Source: an uncultured Dietzia sp. (GTDB lineage: Bacteria; Actinomycetota; Actinomycetes; Mycobacteriales; Mycobacteriaceae). From it: a stretch of 64,000 nucleotides of DNA. Shown here piece by piece: positions 1-8,790 of this stretch. A program made the position numbers and the translations under genes. The notes below the pieces were generated by a model. That model had not been told where the DNA came from, did not search any database, and saw only the letters and a program-made list of their open reading frames with translations. The stretch is from the NCBI RefSeq assembly GCF_937873725.1, contig NZ_CALMYY010000112.1:1-64000 (forward strand), written 5' to 3'. Numbering within the stretch: the stretch's first letter is position 1; each line of letters opens with the position of its first letter.

Positions 1-203
1 CGTGCCTCCTGCGTCCGGCTCACACCAACCCGCAAGTACCCGGCCACCAGGGTGCCCCCCCGCACCAGCCGCAGGGCCCCCGTAGGCAAGGCGTTGGCCA
101 GCACGGCCGAATTGACGAAGACCGTGTTGGCGCTGTCCTTGAAATAGATGCGCGGCTTGCGGCTGTTCAGAATCGTCAGCGTCAGGTTGCCCCCGGTGGG
201 CAT
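1..203 (-). CDS. Partial unknown reading frame, foreign-looking
   Basis: An open frame reads leftward from an ATG at 203 and runs off the window, giving about 67 residues (starting MPTGGNLTLTILNS). It has a natural-looking mix of residues, but I do not recognise a family. It uses TTG and CTG leucine codons and AAT/ATT codons more than the neighbouring genes. On the other strand this stretch should encode the middle of PafC, but that frame has a stop at 145-147. The block may belong to another replicon or be an assembly chimera at a contig edge. Confidence 0.25.
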   Translation of the reverse strand, partial: MPTGGNLTLTILNSRKPRIYFKDSANTVFVNSAVLANALPTGALRLVRGGTLVAGYLRVGVSRTQEA

Positions 204-204
204 G

Positions 205-537
205 AGCGGGGTCGAGGACGTGGGCCCGCGCCGCGCGCTGGGACCGGAACCCCAGGACGACGGCGAGGGCGACACGAGCCTCGAGCGTGCGGTCGTCCCC
301 GCCTCCGCCGCGTGGTTCCTCGACGAGTTCGGGTTCCACGACGTCACCCGGCGCCCGGACGGCGACCTCGACGTGGTGATCGCCTACCACGACCGGGCGT
401 GGCTGCTGAGATTCCTGCTCGGGCACGCGGACGTGGTCACGCCCGCCGATCCCGGACTCGCCGCGGAGATCGCAGCCCGGGCGAGCGCCGGCCTGGAGCT
501 CTACCACTCGGCCGACGAGCCCGCCCCGGAGCCCTGA
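205..537 (+). pseudogene. pafC: PafC, C-terminal fragment (WYL-domain regulator)
   Basis: The last ~110 residues resemble the end of PafC, a WYL-domain transcription activator that works with PafB in the actinobacterial DNA-damage response. Visible are a WFLDEFG segment, a beta-rich DLDVVIAY strand and a terminal helix ending near GLELY. In many Actinobacteria pafB-pafC lie directly before tatA-tatC, as here. The frame cannot be followed upstream, because there is a stop at 145-147 and bases 1 to about 203 read as something else. Either the gene is disrupted or the sequence is chimeric. I name it from context plus weak similarity. Confidence 0.5.
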
Positions 538-644
538 GTCGCGGGCGAACGCGCAGGTCATCGGCCTACCCATCCCGACCGGTGCGACGCCCGCCGGGCC
601 CGTTGCGTTAGCATGGTCGAGTCGTCACACAAACGGAGGTTGAC

Positions 645-1031
645 ATGGGTGCGTTGAGCATCTGGCACTGGCTCATCGTCCTCGCGGTGGTGTTGCTTCT
701 CTTCGGTTCAAAGAAGCTTCCCGACGCCGCCCGCGGTCTCGGTCGCTCGATGCGCATCTTCAAGTCGGAGATCAAGGAGATGCAGAACGACGACAAGCCG
801 CTCGGGGACGCACCCCAGGCCCTGCCGCCGGTCACCCCGCCGAATGCGGCCCAGCCGAATGTGGCCCAGCCGAACGCCGCCCAGTTCGTCCAGCCGCAGG
901 CTCCGCAGCAGCCCCAGGCCCAGCCCCAGGGCTATCCGCAGGCGCCACAGCAGCCGTACCAGCAGCCCCAGCAGCACACCGATCCCACCGCCCCGTACAA
1001 CGGCGGCGCGGGGTCGACCCAGGGGCAGTAG
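645..1031 (+). CDS. tatA: Sec-independent translocase subunit TatA
   Basis: TatA forms the pore-like part of the twin-arginine system, which exports folded proteins across the inner membrane. Residues about 5-20 form the membrane helix ([16 protein letters not shown]) with the conserved FG hinge, followed by the amphipathic helix [20 protein letters not shown]. The C-terminal half is a P/Q-rich tail with repeated NAAQP-type units and is expected to be disordered. The 128-residue length is long for TatA because of that tail. A CGGAGG ribosome site precedes the ATG. tatC follows 12 bases downstream, so the two are almost certainly co-transcribed. Confidence 0.93.
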   Translation: MGALSIWHWLIVLAVVLLLFGSKKLPDAARGLGRSMRIFKSEIKEMQNDDKPLGDAPQALPPVTPPNAAQPNVAQPNAAQFVQPQAPQQPQAQPQGYPQAPQQPYQQPQQHTDPTAPYNGGAGSTQGQ

Positions 1032-1043
1032 GCCGCCTCGCCG

Positions 1044-2084
1044 ATGACTCAGACCGGGACCGAGAAGGCCGGCGCCACCCGGAAGGGCGGCGCCGGCCGG
1101 GTGCTGTCCAAGCGCAGGCGCCGGCCCCGCAACCCGGACGGCACCATGCCGCTCCTCGAGCACATCTACGAGTTGCGGACCCGGCTGCTCATCGCCGTGG
1201 GGGCGATCGTGCTGACCCTGGGATTCGGATTCTGGTGGTACGGCAGCGGATTCCTCGGGGTCCCCTCCCTCGGCAGCATCCTCACCGGACCCTACTGCGA
1301 CATCCCTCCGGGCGCCCGGTTGCAGCTCGGCGCCAACGGGGACGACTGTCGCCTGCTCGCGACCGGGCCGTTCGAGCAGTTCATGCTGCGGCTCAAGGTG
1401 GCCGCCACCGCCGGGATCGTCCTCGCGAGCCCGGTGTGGCTCTACCAGCTCTGGGCGTTCATCACGCCCGGGCTGCACCGGAACGAGAAGCGCTACGGGA
1501 TCGTCTTCACGATCCTCGCCGCGCTGCTGTTCGTCGGCGGTGCCGTCCTGGCCTACGTCGTGATCGTCCACGCCCTCGAGTTCCTGCTCTCGATCGGCGA
1601 CAACGTCCAGACCACCGCATTGTCCGGTACGCAGTACTTCTCGTTCCTCATCCACCTCATCCTGATCTTCGGGGTGAGCTTCGAGATCCCCCTCCTGATC
1701 GCCATGCTCAACGTCGCGGGGGTGCTCAGCTACGAGGTGCTGGCCAGGTCGCGGCGCGGGATCGTCATGGGGGTCTTCGTCTTTGCCGCCGTGGCGTCCC
1801 CGGGACAGGACCCGTTCTCCATGCTCGCGCTGGCCGTCGCGGTGTGCGTGCTCGTGGAGGTGTCCATCCAGTTCGCCCGCCTGCACGACAGGCGTCGGAA
1901 GAAGGACCGCGCCGAGTGGCTCGACGTGGACGACGAGTCCGCGTCGACCATCGCACCCGCCGACGGCCTCGAGGGATCCGATGCCGTCCGATCCACCGGA
2001 CCGCTCCCCGCGCCCGCGCCGCTCGGAGGTACGCAGCCCCTCCAGGCTCCCTCGGGTGGGGCGGCGTATGACGACACGATCTGA
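1044..2084 (+). CDS. tatC: Sec-independent translocase subunit TatC
   Basis: TatC is the twin-arginine signal-peptide receptor, an inner membrane protein with six membrane spans. The protein has 346 residues. After a basic N-terminal leader comes the conserved MPLLEHIYELRTRLL start of the core, then several clear hydrophobic spans and the motif FEQFMLRLKVA. The last ~70 residues are a charged, proline-rich cytoplasmic tail that is longer than in E. coli TatC. The 3' end overlaps the helicase start by 17 bases, so translation is probably coupled. Confidence 0.95.
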   Translation: MTQTGTEKAGATRKGGAGRVLSKRRRRPRNPDGTMPLLEHIYELRTRLLIAVGAIVLTLGFGFWWYGSGFLGVPSLGSILTGPYCDIPPGARLQLGANGDDCRLLATGPFEQFMLRLKVAATAGIVLASPVWLYQLWAFITPGLHRNEKRYGIVFTILAALLFVGGAVLAYVVIVHALEFLLSIGDNVQTTALSGTQYFSFLIHLILIFGVSFEIPLLIAMLNVAGVLSYEVLARSRRGIVMGVFVFAAVASPGQDPFSMLALAVAVCVLVEVSIQFARLHDRRRKKDRAEWLDVDDESASTIAPADGLEGSDAVRSTGPLPAPAPLGGTQPLQAPSGGAAYDDTI

Positions 2085-4728
2085 CCCGGACCACCCGGAC
2101 TCCCTCCTCGAGTCGTTCCTGTCCGCCGAGGGCTTCGACCCGGACCCGTTCCAGCTCGACTCGTTCTCCGCACTCGACGCGGGGCGTAACCTCCTCGTCT
2201 CCGCCCCGACCGGGTCCGGCAAGACCCTCGTCGGCGAGTACGCCGCCCACCGCGCGCTCTCGGGCGGCGGGCGATGCTTCTACACCACGCCGATCAAGGC
2301 GTTGAGCAACCAGAAGTTCCGGCAGTTCCGGGCGCGCTTCGGACCCGAGAACGTGGGTCTCCTCACCGGTGACCACTCGATCGACCCCGAGGCCCCCGTC
2401 GTGGTGATGACCACCGAGGTCCTCCGGAACATGATCTACTCCGGGTCCCCGGCGCTCCACGACCTCGACTGCGTGGTGATGGACGAGATCCACTACCTGG
2501 GAGACCGCTCCCGGGGCGTGGTGTGGGAGGAGATCATCCTCACCCTCGACCCGGCCGTGCGGCTGGTCGGGCTCTCCGCCACCCTCAGCAACACGGACGA
2601 GCTGGGGGACTGGATCACCGAGATCCGCGGTGACACCGCCGTGGTCCTGTCCGACCACAGGCCGGTTCCGTTGGCCCACATGCTCTACACGGACGGGGAG
2701 CTGATCCCCGTGCGCGCCGCGGCCGACCACCGCCGCCGGAGCCGGAGCGGGTACCACGACGAGCGGATGGCCGCCCGACCCCGAGCCCAGTGGGCGCGCC
2801 GGCAGGACGTCATCGAGAAGCTCGACGACGAGCGTCTGCTGCCCGCCATCTACTTCGTGTTCTCCCGCGCCGGCTGCGACGGCGCGGTGTCGCAGATGCG
2901 GCGGGCCCGCCTGCGGCTGACCACGGTGGAGGAATCGCGTCGCATCGCCGCCCACGTCGACGCCGCGTGCGCCCCGGTCCCGCACCACGACCTGGACGCG
3001 CTGGATTTCACCGCGTTCCGGGCGGGTCTGGTCGGCGGGATCGCCGCCCACCACGCGGGCATGCTCCCGCTCTTCCGCACCATCGTGGAGGAGTTGTTCT
3101 CGGCCGGGCTGATCAAGGTCGTCTTTGCCACCGAGACCCTCGCCCTGGGCATCCACATGCCGGCCCGCGCCGTGGTCCTGGAGAAGACCACCAAGTTCAA
3201 CGGCGACACGCACGCCATGCTCACCTCCGCGGAGTACTCGCAGATCACCGGGCGCGCCGGCCGGCGGGGGATCGACACCAAGGGCACCGCGGTCGTGCTC
3301 GACCAGCAGGACCTGGACCTGGATGCGCTGTCCGCCCTCGTCGACACCCCGCGGTTCCCGCTGCGCAGCGCGTTCACACCCGACTACTCCATGGCGGTCA
3401 ACCTGGTCGAGCAGCTCGGCGTCGCGGAGGCCACGTCCCTGATCGGTCGGTCGTTCGCCCAGTTCCAGACCGACCGCACCCTGGTCTCGCGCTCGCGTGC
3501 GGTCGAGCGCCGCGCGGACGAGCGCGATCGCCTGCGCGCGGATCTCGAGGCGGCCGGCGGCGGCCCCGACCTCGACCAGTACATGGCGCTTCGTGCCGAC
3601 CTGAGCAGGCTGGAGCGCAGCGCCGAGAAGACGACGCGGGACGACCGGCTCGACGCCGTCCGGGCCGCGATGCTCAAGCAGACCCCGGGATCGGTGATCA
3701 CCGTGGGTCGGAAGCGCTTCGGCATGGTGGCGACCGTGCTCCAGGTGCGCACCGACATTCCGGCGGACCCGGCGCTACTGTGCCTGACCGACACCGGCTG
3801 GACGGGGTGGCTGCGGCGTCACGACTTCGCGGCGCCCCCGGTTCCGGTCGGTCGGGTCGACCTGCCCAGGGGCAGACGCAAGCTCGACGGCCGGGCCAAG
3901 AGCGCGCTGCTCCACCGGATGGAGGGCATGCGCGGCAAGGCCAAGGGCAGGCTGAAGGGCGCCGGGGGCAAGCCGGTGCGCAAGGATCCACGGATCGCCC
4001 CCGCCCGACGCGCGCTCCGGCAGCACCCCCTGCACGAGGATCCGGGCATCGACCGGCTCGCCCGGCTCCACGAGCGGTGGGCCCGCGCGGACGCGGACAC
4101 CACCGCCCTCGCCGCCGGGGTCGACGCCGACTCCGACTCGCTGGCCCGCCGCTTCCGACGGATCGTCGACCTCCTCGAGCACCTCGGATATCTCGAGCAG
4201 CGGGACGGCGCGCTCCGCGCCACGGACTCCGGGAGACTGCTCGCCGGGGTGCACACCGAACAGGATCTGTTCGTGGCCGAATGCCTGCGGCGGGGGGTCT
4301 GGCGTGGGCTCGACCCCGCCGGCCTGGCCGCGGTGATCGCCACCGTGGTCGCGCACCCGCGCGGCGACTCGGCGGTGCGCGAACCCACGGACGAGTCCCT
4401 GCGGTCCGCACTGGCCCGGACCGAGCGCGCCGCCGCCGAGCTGGCCGCGGTGGAGGAGTCCCACCAGCTGCCCCCGACGCCGGACCTCGACGCCGGGCTG
4501 GCCCCGGTCATGCACCACTGGGTGTCGGGGGGCGCGCTCGCGTCGATCCTCGCCGCCTCGTGGCAGGAGGGGGTCGAGCTCACCGCCGGGGACTTCGTCC
4601 GGTCGGCCCGACTCGTGGTGGACGTCCTCGCCCAGATCGGGCAGGTCGCCGAGCCGGACCTGGCCCGCGTCGCGCGGTCCGCCGTGGGGTCGCTGCGCCG
4701 TGGGGTCGTCCTCGACCACCTGGTGTGA
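2068..4728 (+). CDS. helY: Ski2-like DEAD/DEAH helicase, HelY family
   Basis: This is an 886-residue Ski2/Mtr4-like superfamily 2 RNA helicase, the likely orthologue of M. tuberculosis HelY (Rv2092c), which also sits beside tatAC. Helicase motifs appear in order: APTGSGKT (I), TPIKALSNQKF (Ia), DEIHYLGD (II), GLSATLSN (III), HHAGML, ATETLALGIHMPA (IV-V) and QITGRAGRRG (VI). The C-terminal third holds an rRNA-processing-arch-like and winged-helix region. I chose the ATG at 2068 because the motif spacing then matches the family. A longer open frame begins at 1783, inside tatC, and is not credible as coding. The start lies inside tatC, which implies an operon. Confidence 0.9.
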   Translation: MTTRSDPDHPDSLLESFLSAEGFDPDPFQLDSFSALDAGRNLLVSAPTGSGKTLVGEYAAHRALSGGGRCFYTTPIKALSNQKFRQFRARFGPENVGLLTGDHSIDPEAPVVVMTTEVLRNMIYSGSPALHDLDCVVMDEIHYLGDRSRGVVWEEIILTLDPAVRLVGLSATLSNTDELGDWITEIRGDTAVVLSDHRPVPLAHMLYTDGELIPVRAAADHRRRSRSGYHDERMAARPRAQWARRQDVIEKLDDERLLPAIYFVFSRAGCDGAVSQMRRARLRLTTVEESRRIAAHVDAACAPVPHHDLDALDFTAFRAGLVGGIAAHHAGMLPLFRTIVEELFSAGLIKVVFATETLALGIHMPARAVVLEKTTKFNGDTHAMLTSAEYSQITGRAGRRGIDTKGTAVVLDQQDLDLDALSALVDTPRFPLRSAFTPDYSMAVNLVEQLGVAEATSLIGRSFAQFQTDRTLVSRSRAVERRADERDRLRADLEAAGGGPDLDQYMALRADLSRLERSAEKTTRDDRLDAVRAAMLKQTPGSVITVGRKRFGMVATVLQVRTDIPADPALLCLTDTGWTGWLRRHDFAAPPVPVGRVDLPRGRRKLDGRAKSALLHRMEGMRGKAKGRLKGAGGKPVRKDPRIAPARRALRQHPLHEDPGIDRLARLHERWARADADTTALAAGVDADSDSLARRFRRIVDLLEHLGYLEQRDGALRATDSGRLLAGVHTEQDLFVAECLRRGVWRGLDPAGLAAVIATVVAHPRGDSAVREPTDESLRSALARTERAAAELAAVEESHQLPPTPDLDAGLAPVMHHWVSGGALASILAASWQEGVELTAGDFVRSARLVVDVLAQIGQVAEPDLARVARSAVGSLRRGVVLDHLV

Positions 4729-4812
4729 GTCCGCCCGGCCCGGCCACCCCGGGTGAGGTGAGGAAAACCTTCCCCAGCGTCCCTTCAGCGGGGGGGGCCT
4801 AGGTTCTCACCC

Positions 4813-5307
4813 ATGAACACCATCGCCGGATTGCCCGCCCATCCTCTCCTCGTCCACGCAGCCGTGGTCCTGCTCCCCCTGGCCGCGCTCGTCGTGGTCG
4901 CCTACGCCGTCTGGCCCGCCGCCCGGGCGCGGATCGGGATCGTCTCCCCGGTCCTCGCGCTGATCGCCGCCGGGGCCGCCAAGTTGGCCGAGGGCGCCGG
5001 GGAGTCGCTCGAGCGCGTGGTCGAGACACTCCCGGACACCAACCGGGCCGCGGTGAACGCCCACGCCGAGCTCGGTGAACAGACGGTCGTCGCGGCGGGG
5101 GCGCTGGTCTTGGTGGCGGTCGCGCTGTCCTTGGTCCACGGCACCGCCGCGGCCCGCCTGCGCGAGCGCCTGAGCCTCCTCGAGGCGCCGTGGGTCGGGA
5201 TCGTCGGCGCGGTCCTCGCCGTGATCGCCGGGGTCGCCGTCGTCTACCTCACCGTGGACGCCGGCCACACGGGGGCGAGCATGGTGTGGTCCGATCTCAC
5301 CTCGTGA
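4813..5307 (+). CDS. DUF2231-type membrane protein
   Basis: This is a 164-residue inner membrane protein with four hydrophobic spans. The start, with a short lead followed by GLPAHPLLVHAAVVLLPLAA, is typical of DUF2231 proteins, whose conserved LPxHPxxVH motif may bind heme or metal. I do not know its function. It lies after helY and is convergent with the exonuclease gene, with a 34-base gap. Residues between the second and third spans form a loop with acidic and arginine residues. Confidence 0.7.
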   Translation: MNTIAGLPAHPLLVHAAVVLLPLAALVVVAYAVWPAARARIGIVSPVLALIAAGAAKLAEGAGESLERVVETLPDTNRAAVNAHAELGEQTVVAAGALVLVAVALSLVHGTAAARLRERLSLLEAPWVGIVGAVLAVIAGVAVVYLTVDAGHTGASMVWSDLTS

Positions 5308-5341
5308 GCGGCCTCGTCCGGCTTCCGGGGGGCGCGGACCG

Positions 5342-6271
5342 TCAGGCCCCGTCGAGCAGGGCCGTCGCCTCGACCAGCCTGCCGATCGCGCGCGACTGCC
5401 CCGTGGACACGCCGAGCGCGTCCAGTCGCTCGGCGTCCACGGTCCCGCGGCGGCCGTCCACGTTGCCCTCGAACCCCAGCTCGAACCGGCGCTCCCGCAG
5501 CCGGACCACGCCGCGGGCGGCCGTGAGGTAGTCGGCGGACTCCACCACCGCGGTCCGCTGACGGGCGGTGAGCCCCGACCGCTCGTCCCGGGCGGCGGCG
5601 ACGATCCCGTCGAGGTCGCCGTACCCCCGCAGCAGGGCCGCCGCGGTCTTCGCACCGATCCCCGCCACCCCCGGCAACCCGTCGGAGGCGTCCCCGACGA
5701 GCACCGCGTAGTCCGCGTACACGCGGGCATCCTCGCCGGCGGGAAGGTCGAAGCGCTCGGCCACCACCTCGGGGGTGTAGGCGAGCCGCTTGCGCATCCC
5801 GGCCCCCACGTACACGACCGTGGTGCTCGCCGAGGCCAGCTGGAACAGGTCGCGGTCGCCGGTCACCACCAGCACCTCGCGGTCGCGCGCCGCCAACTCC
5901 GCCAGCACGTCGTCGGCCTCGGCGCCGTCCGCCCACGACTGGGTGATGCCCGCCGCGGAGAGGATCTCGCGGATCACCCCGACCTGCGGGCCGAGCGCGG
6001 CGGGGGCGTCCTCCTCGCCGTCGTCTCCCACGCGGTGCGCCTTGTACGAGGGCAGCAACCCCACGCGCCAGTCGGGACGCCACTCGCGGTCGAGGGCCGC
6101 CACCAGACCGCTCGGGGAGTACTCCTCGACCAGCACCGCGACCATGTCGCAGAAGCCGCGGACGGCGTTGGCGGGCGCGCCGTCGGGGCCGGTGATCTTC
6201 TCGGGCACGGAGTGGAAGGCGCGGAACCACAGTCCGGCGCTGTCGAGAACCATGAGCGGGCCCTGGGACAT
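5342..6271 (-). CDS. 5'-3' exonuclease (PolA N-terminal-like, Rv2090 type)
   Basis: This 309-residue protein has the fold of the 5'-nuclease domain of DNA polymerase I (FEN/PIN-like), without a polymerase. Metal-binding acidic motifs are visible: LMVLDSAGLWFRA at the N-terminus, EADDVLAELA, VVTGDRDLFQL and VGDASDGLPGVAGIG, followed by the helix-hairpin-helix IGAKTAAALL. It probably removes 5' flaps or RNA primers. M. tuberculosis Rv2090 has the same size and neighbourhood. An AGGAGG site lies 4 bases before the ATG at 6271. An open frame continues upstream but is antisense to the peptidase gene. Confidence 0.9.
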   Translation of the reverse strand: MSQGPLMVLDSAGLWFRAFHSVPEKITGPDGAPANAVRGFCDMVAVLVEEYSPSGLVAALDREWRPDWRVGLLPSYKAHRVGDDGEEDAPAALGPQVGVIREILSAAGITQSWADGAEADDVLAELAARDREVLVVTGDRDLFQLASASTTVVYVGAGMRKRLAYTPEVVAERFDLPAGEDARVYADYAVLVGDASDGLPGVAGIGAKTAAALLRGYGDLDGIVAAARDERSGLTARQRTAVVESADYLTAARGVVRLRERRFELGFEGNVDGRRGTVDAERLDALGVSTGQSRAIGRLVEATALLDGA

Positions 6272-6400
6272 CGCGCCTCCTGGGGATCGTGGGCGGGCCG
6301 GGGGTCGACCTCGGCGCAAGAGTAGTCGTCGCCCAGGGAGTCCGCGCCGGCGTCGGGCGCCGGAGCCCCGGCATCCGGCCGACGTCCTACTGTGGTGGGC

Positions 6401-7507
6401 ATGAGCACCAGCACCCCGGAGACCCACGCCCGCCGCCTGGCCGCCGTCCGCGGACGCGCCCGCGACCTCGGGATCGACCACGTGGTGGTGTACTCCGGGG
6501 AGGACATGTCCTACCTCACCAGCGAACGGATGGACTCCCACGAACGGCTCACCGCGCTGGTCGTGCCGGTCGACGGCGGCGCGCCGCTGCTCGTGTTGCC
6601 GTCGCTCGAACTGACCGACGTCACCCGGCGCGCGGCCGACCGCGTGGGCGCCACCGTCCACCCCTGGTCGGACGGGACCGACGCCGTCGCGCTCGTCACC
6701 GGGTCGGTGGCCGGCCGGGTGGCCGTGTCCACCGCGATGCCCGCGCTCCACCTGGTCCCGCTCCAGGCGGGCGTCGACGGCGAGGTGGTTCTGGCCTCGG
6801 AGGTGATCGACCACGTGCGGGCGGTCAAGACGCCGCACGAGGTGGACGAGCTCGCCGAGGCCGCCCGGCGTATCGATGCGGTCCACGCCCGCATGGGCGA
6901 GTTCCTCCGGGTGGGCCGTACCGAGTCGCAGGTGGGCGAGGACATCACCGCCGCGATCGAGCAGGAGGGCCTGACCCGTGCCGAGTTCGTGATCGTGGGC
7001 TCGGGACCCCACGGCGCCGACCCCCACCACGGCGTCTCCGACCGGGTGGTCCAGCAGGGCGACATCGTGGTGGTGGACATCGGCGGCCCCGTGGCCAGCG
7101 GGTACCACTCGGACTGCACCCGGACGTACTCGATGGGCGAGCCCGACCCGCAGGTCGCCCGCGAGTACGCGGTGCTCCAGGAGGCCCAGCGGCTGGCCCG
7201 GGAGTCCGTCCGCCCCGGGATCGCCATCGGCGAGGTCGACGCCGCTGCCCGCGAGCACCTGGCGGCCGCGGGGCTCGGCGAGTACTTCATCCACCGCACC
7301 GGGCACGGGATCGGCCTCGGGCTGCACGAGCCGCCGTTCGTCACGCCCGGCGGGGACACGGTGCTGGCCGAGGGGATGACGTTCTCCGTCGAGCCGGGGA
7401 TCTACCGGTCGGGGGCGTGGGGTGCCCGGCTCGAGGACATCGTCGCCGTGACGGCGGACGGCCGCCGCGACCTCAACACCGGCGAGCGGGGTCTGCGAGT
7501 CCTCTGA
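6401..7507 (+). CDS. pepE: M24 metallopeptidase, Xaa-Pro aminopeptidase (PepE type)
   Basis: This is a cytoplasmic dipeptidase or Xaa-Pro aminopeptidase of 368 residues, with a creatinase-like N-terminal domain (1 to about 125) and a pita-bread M24 catalytic domain. The metal ligands are visible: DIGGPVASGYHSDCTR (two Asp), HRTGHGIGLGLHE (His), EPGIYRSGAWGARLED (two Glu). M. tuberculosis pepE (Rv2089c) sits at the same position beside the exonuclease gene. I chose the ATG at 6401 over a GTG at 6392. The final codons are part of a 30-base tandem repeat. Confidence 0.9.
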   Translation: MSTSTPETHARRLAAVRGRARDLGIDHVVVYSGEDMSYLTSERMDSHERLTALVVPVDGGAPLLVLPSLELTDVTRRAADRVGATVHPWSDGTDAVALVTGSVAGRVAVSTAMPALHLVPLQAGVDGEVVLASEVIDHVRAVKTPHEVDELAEAARRIDAVHARMGEFLRVGRTESQVGEDITAAIEQEGLTRAEFVIVGSGPHGADPHHGVSDRVVQQGDIVVVDIGGPVASGYHSDCTRTYSMGEPDPQVAREYAVLQEAQRLARESVRPGIAIGEVDAAAREHLAAAGLGEYFIHRTGHGIGLGLHEPPFVTPGGDTVLAEGMTFSVEPGIYRSGAWGARLEDIVAVTADGRRDLNTGERGLRVL

Positions 7508-7545
7508 CCGCGGCCGAGCGGGGTCTGCGAGTCCTCTGACCGCGG
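7484..7545. repeat. Tandem direct repeat, 30 bp, period 32
   Basis: Bases 7484-7513 recur exactly at 7516-7545. The first copy covers the last seven codons and stop of pepE plus CCGCGG. The second copy lies between pepE and the stop of the next convergent gene. It reads as a recent local duplication of a gene end. Confidence 0.9.
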
Positions 7546-7947
7546 TCAGAGGAACATCTGGGCCGAACCCAGCACGCGGTCCACCTCGATCGCCAGCACC
7601 ACGCGCTCGGGGTTCGGGCTCGGCTCGCGGTAGCGCATGGCGTACCGGCGCTCGCCCTCGCGGACGGACGCGGGATCGTCCAGCAGCCGCACCGGCCCCT
7701 CGAAGGTCAGCCAGCGCCCGCGGTCGACGTGGGACACCGCCGCGCGTCCGCCGCGCCGCGCGTTGGCCGCCTTCTGCGATCCGCGCCGGGTGATCACCCG
7801 TGCGAGACCGCCCTCGGTGTCCACGGTGAAGCCCACCGCCACCACGTGGGGCGAGCCGTCACGCCGAAGTGTGGTCAGGCTCCCGAGATGGTATTCGGCC
7901 AGGAACTCGAGCGCCTCGTCGGAGAGCTGTGCCAGGGTGTGGGCCAT
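7546..7947 (-). CDS. PPOX-class flavin/F420-dependent oxidoreductase (Rv2074-like)
   Basis: This 133-residue split-barrel protein is of the pyridoxamine-5'-phosphate-oxidase-like class. Visible motifs are LGSLTTLRRDGSPHVVAVGF, VITRRGSQKAANARR and RWLTFEGPVRLLDD, the usual pattern of the mycobacterial F420-dependent group. The M. tuberculosis relative Rv2074 sits in the same neighbourhood and has been described as an F420-dependent biliverdin reductase. Whether this one uses F420 or FMN cannot be told from sequence alone. It is divergent from the SDR gene, with 63 bases between the two starts. Confidence 0.8.
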   Translation of the reverse strand: MAHTLAQLSDEALEFLAEYHLGSLTTLRRDGSPHVVAVGFTVDTEGGLARVITRRGSQKAANARRGGRAAVSHVDRGRWLTFEGPVRLLDDPASVREGERRYAMRYREPSPNPERVVLAIEVDRVLGSAQMFL

Positions 7948-8010
7948 GGCGCAGAGCCTGCCACAGCGAGCCGACGCGGCGACCGACCGGCTGCGTGGGA
8001 GACTGGGCGC

Positions 8011-8790
8011 ATGTCCACCCCCGCCACCCCGTCGCCCCCGCCCGCGTCCGGCGGCGAGGTCGTCGCGATCTTCGGCGGCCGCAGCGAGATCGGCCTGGCC
8101 GTCGCCCGGCGCCTCGCGCCCGGCCGCACCATCGTGTTGGCGAGCCGGCCCGGCGCCGACACCTCCGCCCTCGGGGCACCGCTCGCGGACGCCGGTGCGG
8201 CGGCGGTGGAGTTCGTGGACTTCGACGCCGACGACCTCGACTCGCACGCCGCCGTCGTGGCGGACATCGAGTCCCGGATCGGGGAGATCACGGTGGCGGT
8301 GCTGGCCTTCGGGATCCTGGGCGACCAGGCGCTCGCCGAGCGGGACGCCTCGGCCGCCGCCCGGATCCTGCACACCGACTTCGTGGCGCAGGCAGCCCTG
8401 CTCACCGTGCTGGCCGAGCGGATGAAGCCGCGCCGCCGCGGGACGCTCGTCGCCTTCTCCTCGGTGGCGGGCCAGCGGGTCCGGCGCGCCAACTACGTGT
8501 ACGGCTCGGCCAAGGCCGGGCTGGACGGCTTCGCCTCCGGCATGGCCGACGCCCTCCACGGCACCGGGGTCACGCTGGTCATCCCGAGGCCCGGCTTCGT
8601 GGTGGGTCGGATGACAGAGGGCATGGATCCGGCCCCGTTCTCCTCGACCCCCGACCAGGTGGCCGACGCGGTGGTCGCGCGGGTGCAGGCCCGGAGAGCC
8701 GGCGTGGTATGGATCCCGTGGCAGCTGCGGGTGATGTTCGCGGTGGCCCGGCTGGTGCCGCAGCCGGTGTGGAGGCGGATGCCGCGGTGA
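8011..8790 (+). CDS. Short-chain dehydrogenase/reductase (Rv2073c-like)
   Basis: This is a 259-residue Rossmann-fold SDR. The cofactor loop reads FGGRSEIGLAVARRL, the NAG position is replaced by AFGILGD, and the catalytic site is SS (LVAFSSVAGQRV) followed by YVYGSAKAG (YxxxK). The C-terminal segment WIPWQLRVMFAVARLVPQPVWRR resembles the membrane-proximal tail of the DprE2-like group of mycobacterial SDRs. Its substrate is unknown. The stop overlaps the next start by 4 bases (GTGA), so it is probably co-translated with the CobM-CobK fusion. Confidence 0.8.
   Translation: MSTPATPSPPPASGGEVVAIFGGRSEIGLAVARRLAPGRTIVLASRPGADTSALGAPLADAGAAAVEFVDFDADDLDSHAAVVADIESRIGEITVAVLAFGILGDQALAERDASAAARILHTDFVAQAALLTVLAERMKPRRRGTLVAFSSVAGQRVRRANYVYGSAKAGLDGFASGMADALHGTGVTLVIPRPGFVVGRMTEGMDPAPFSSTPDQVADAVVARVQARRAGVVWIPWQLRVMFAVARLVPQPVWRRMPR

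Noticed and set aside
1783-2067. N-terminal extension of the HelY helicase to 981 residues
   Set aside because: It lies in another frame over tatC and reads as arginine/proline-rich shadow sequence. The ATG at 2068 gives the family length.
708-2222. 504-codon open frame on the minus strand over tatA, tatC and helY
   Set aside because: It is antisense to well-identified genes and has the composition of a high-GC shadow frame with no recognisable domain.
6272-7327. Upstream extension of the 5'-3' exonuclease frame
   Set aside because: It is antisense to pepE. The exonuclease has a good AGGAGG site and family start at 6271.
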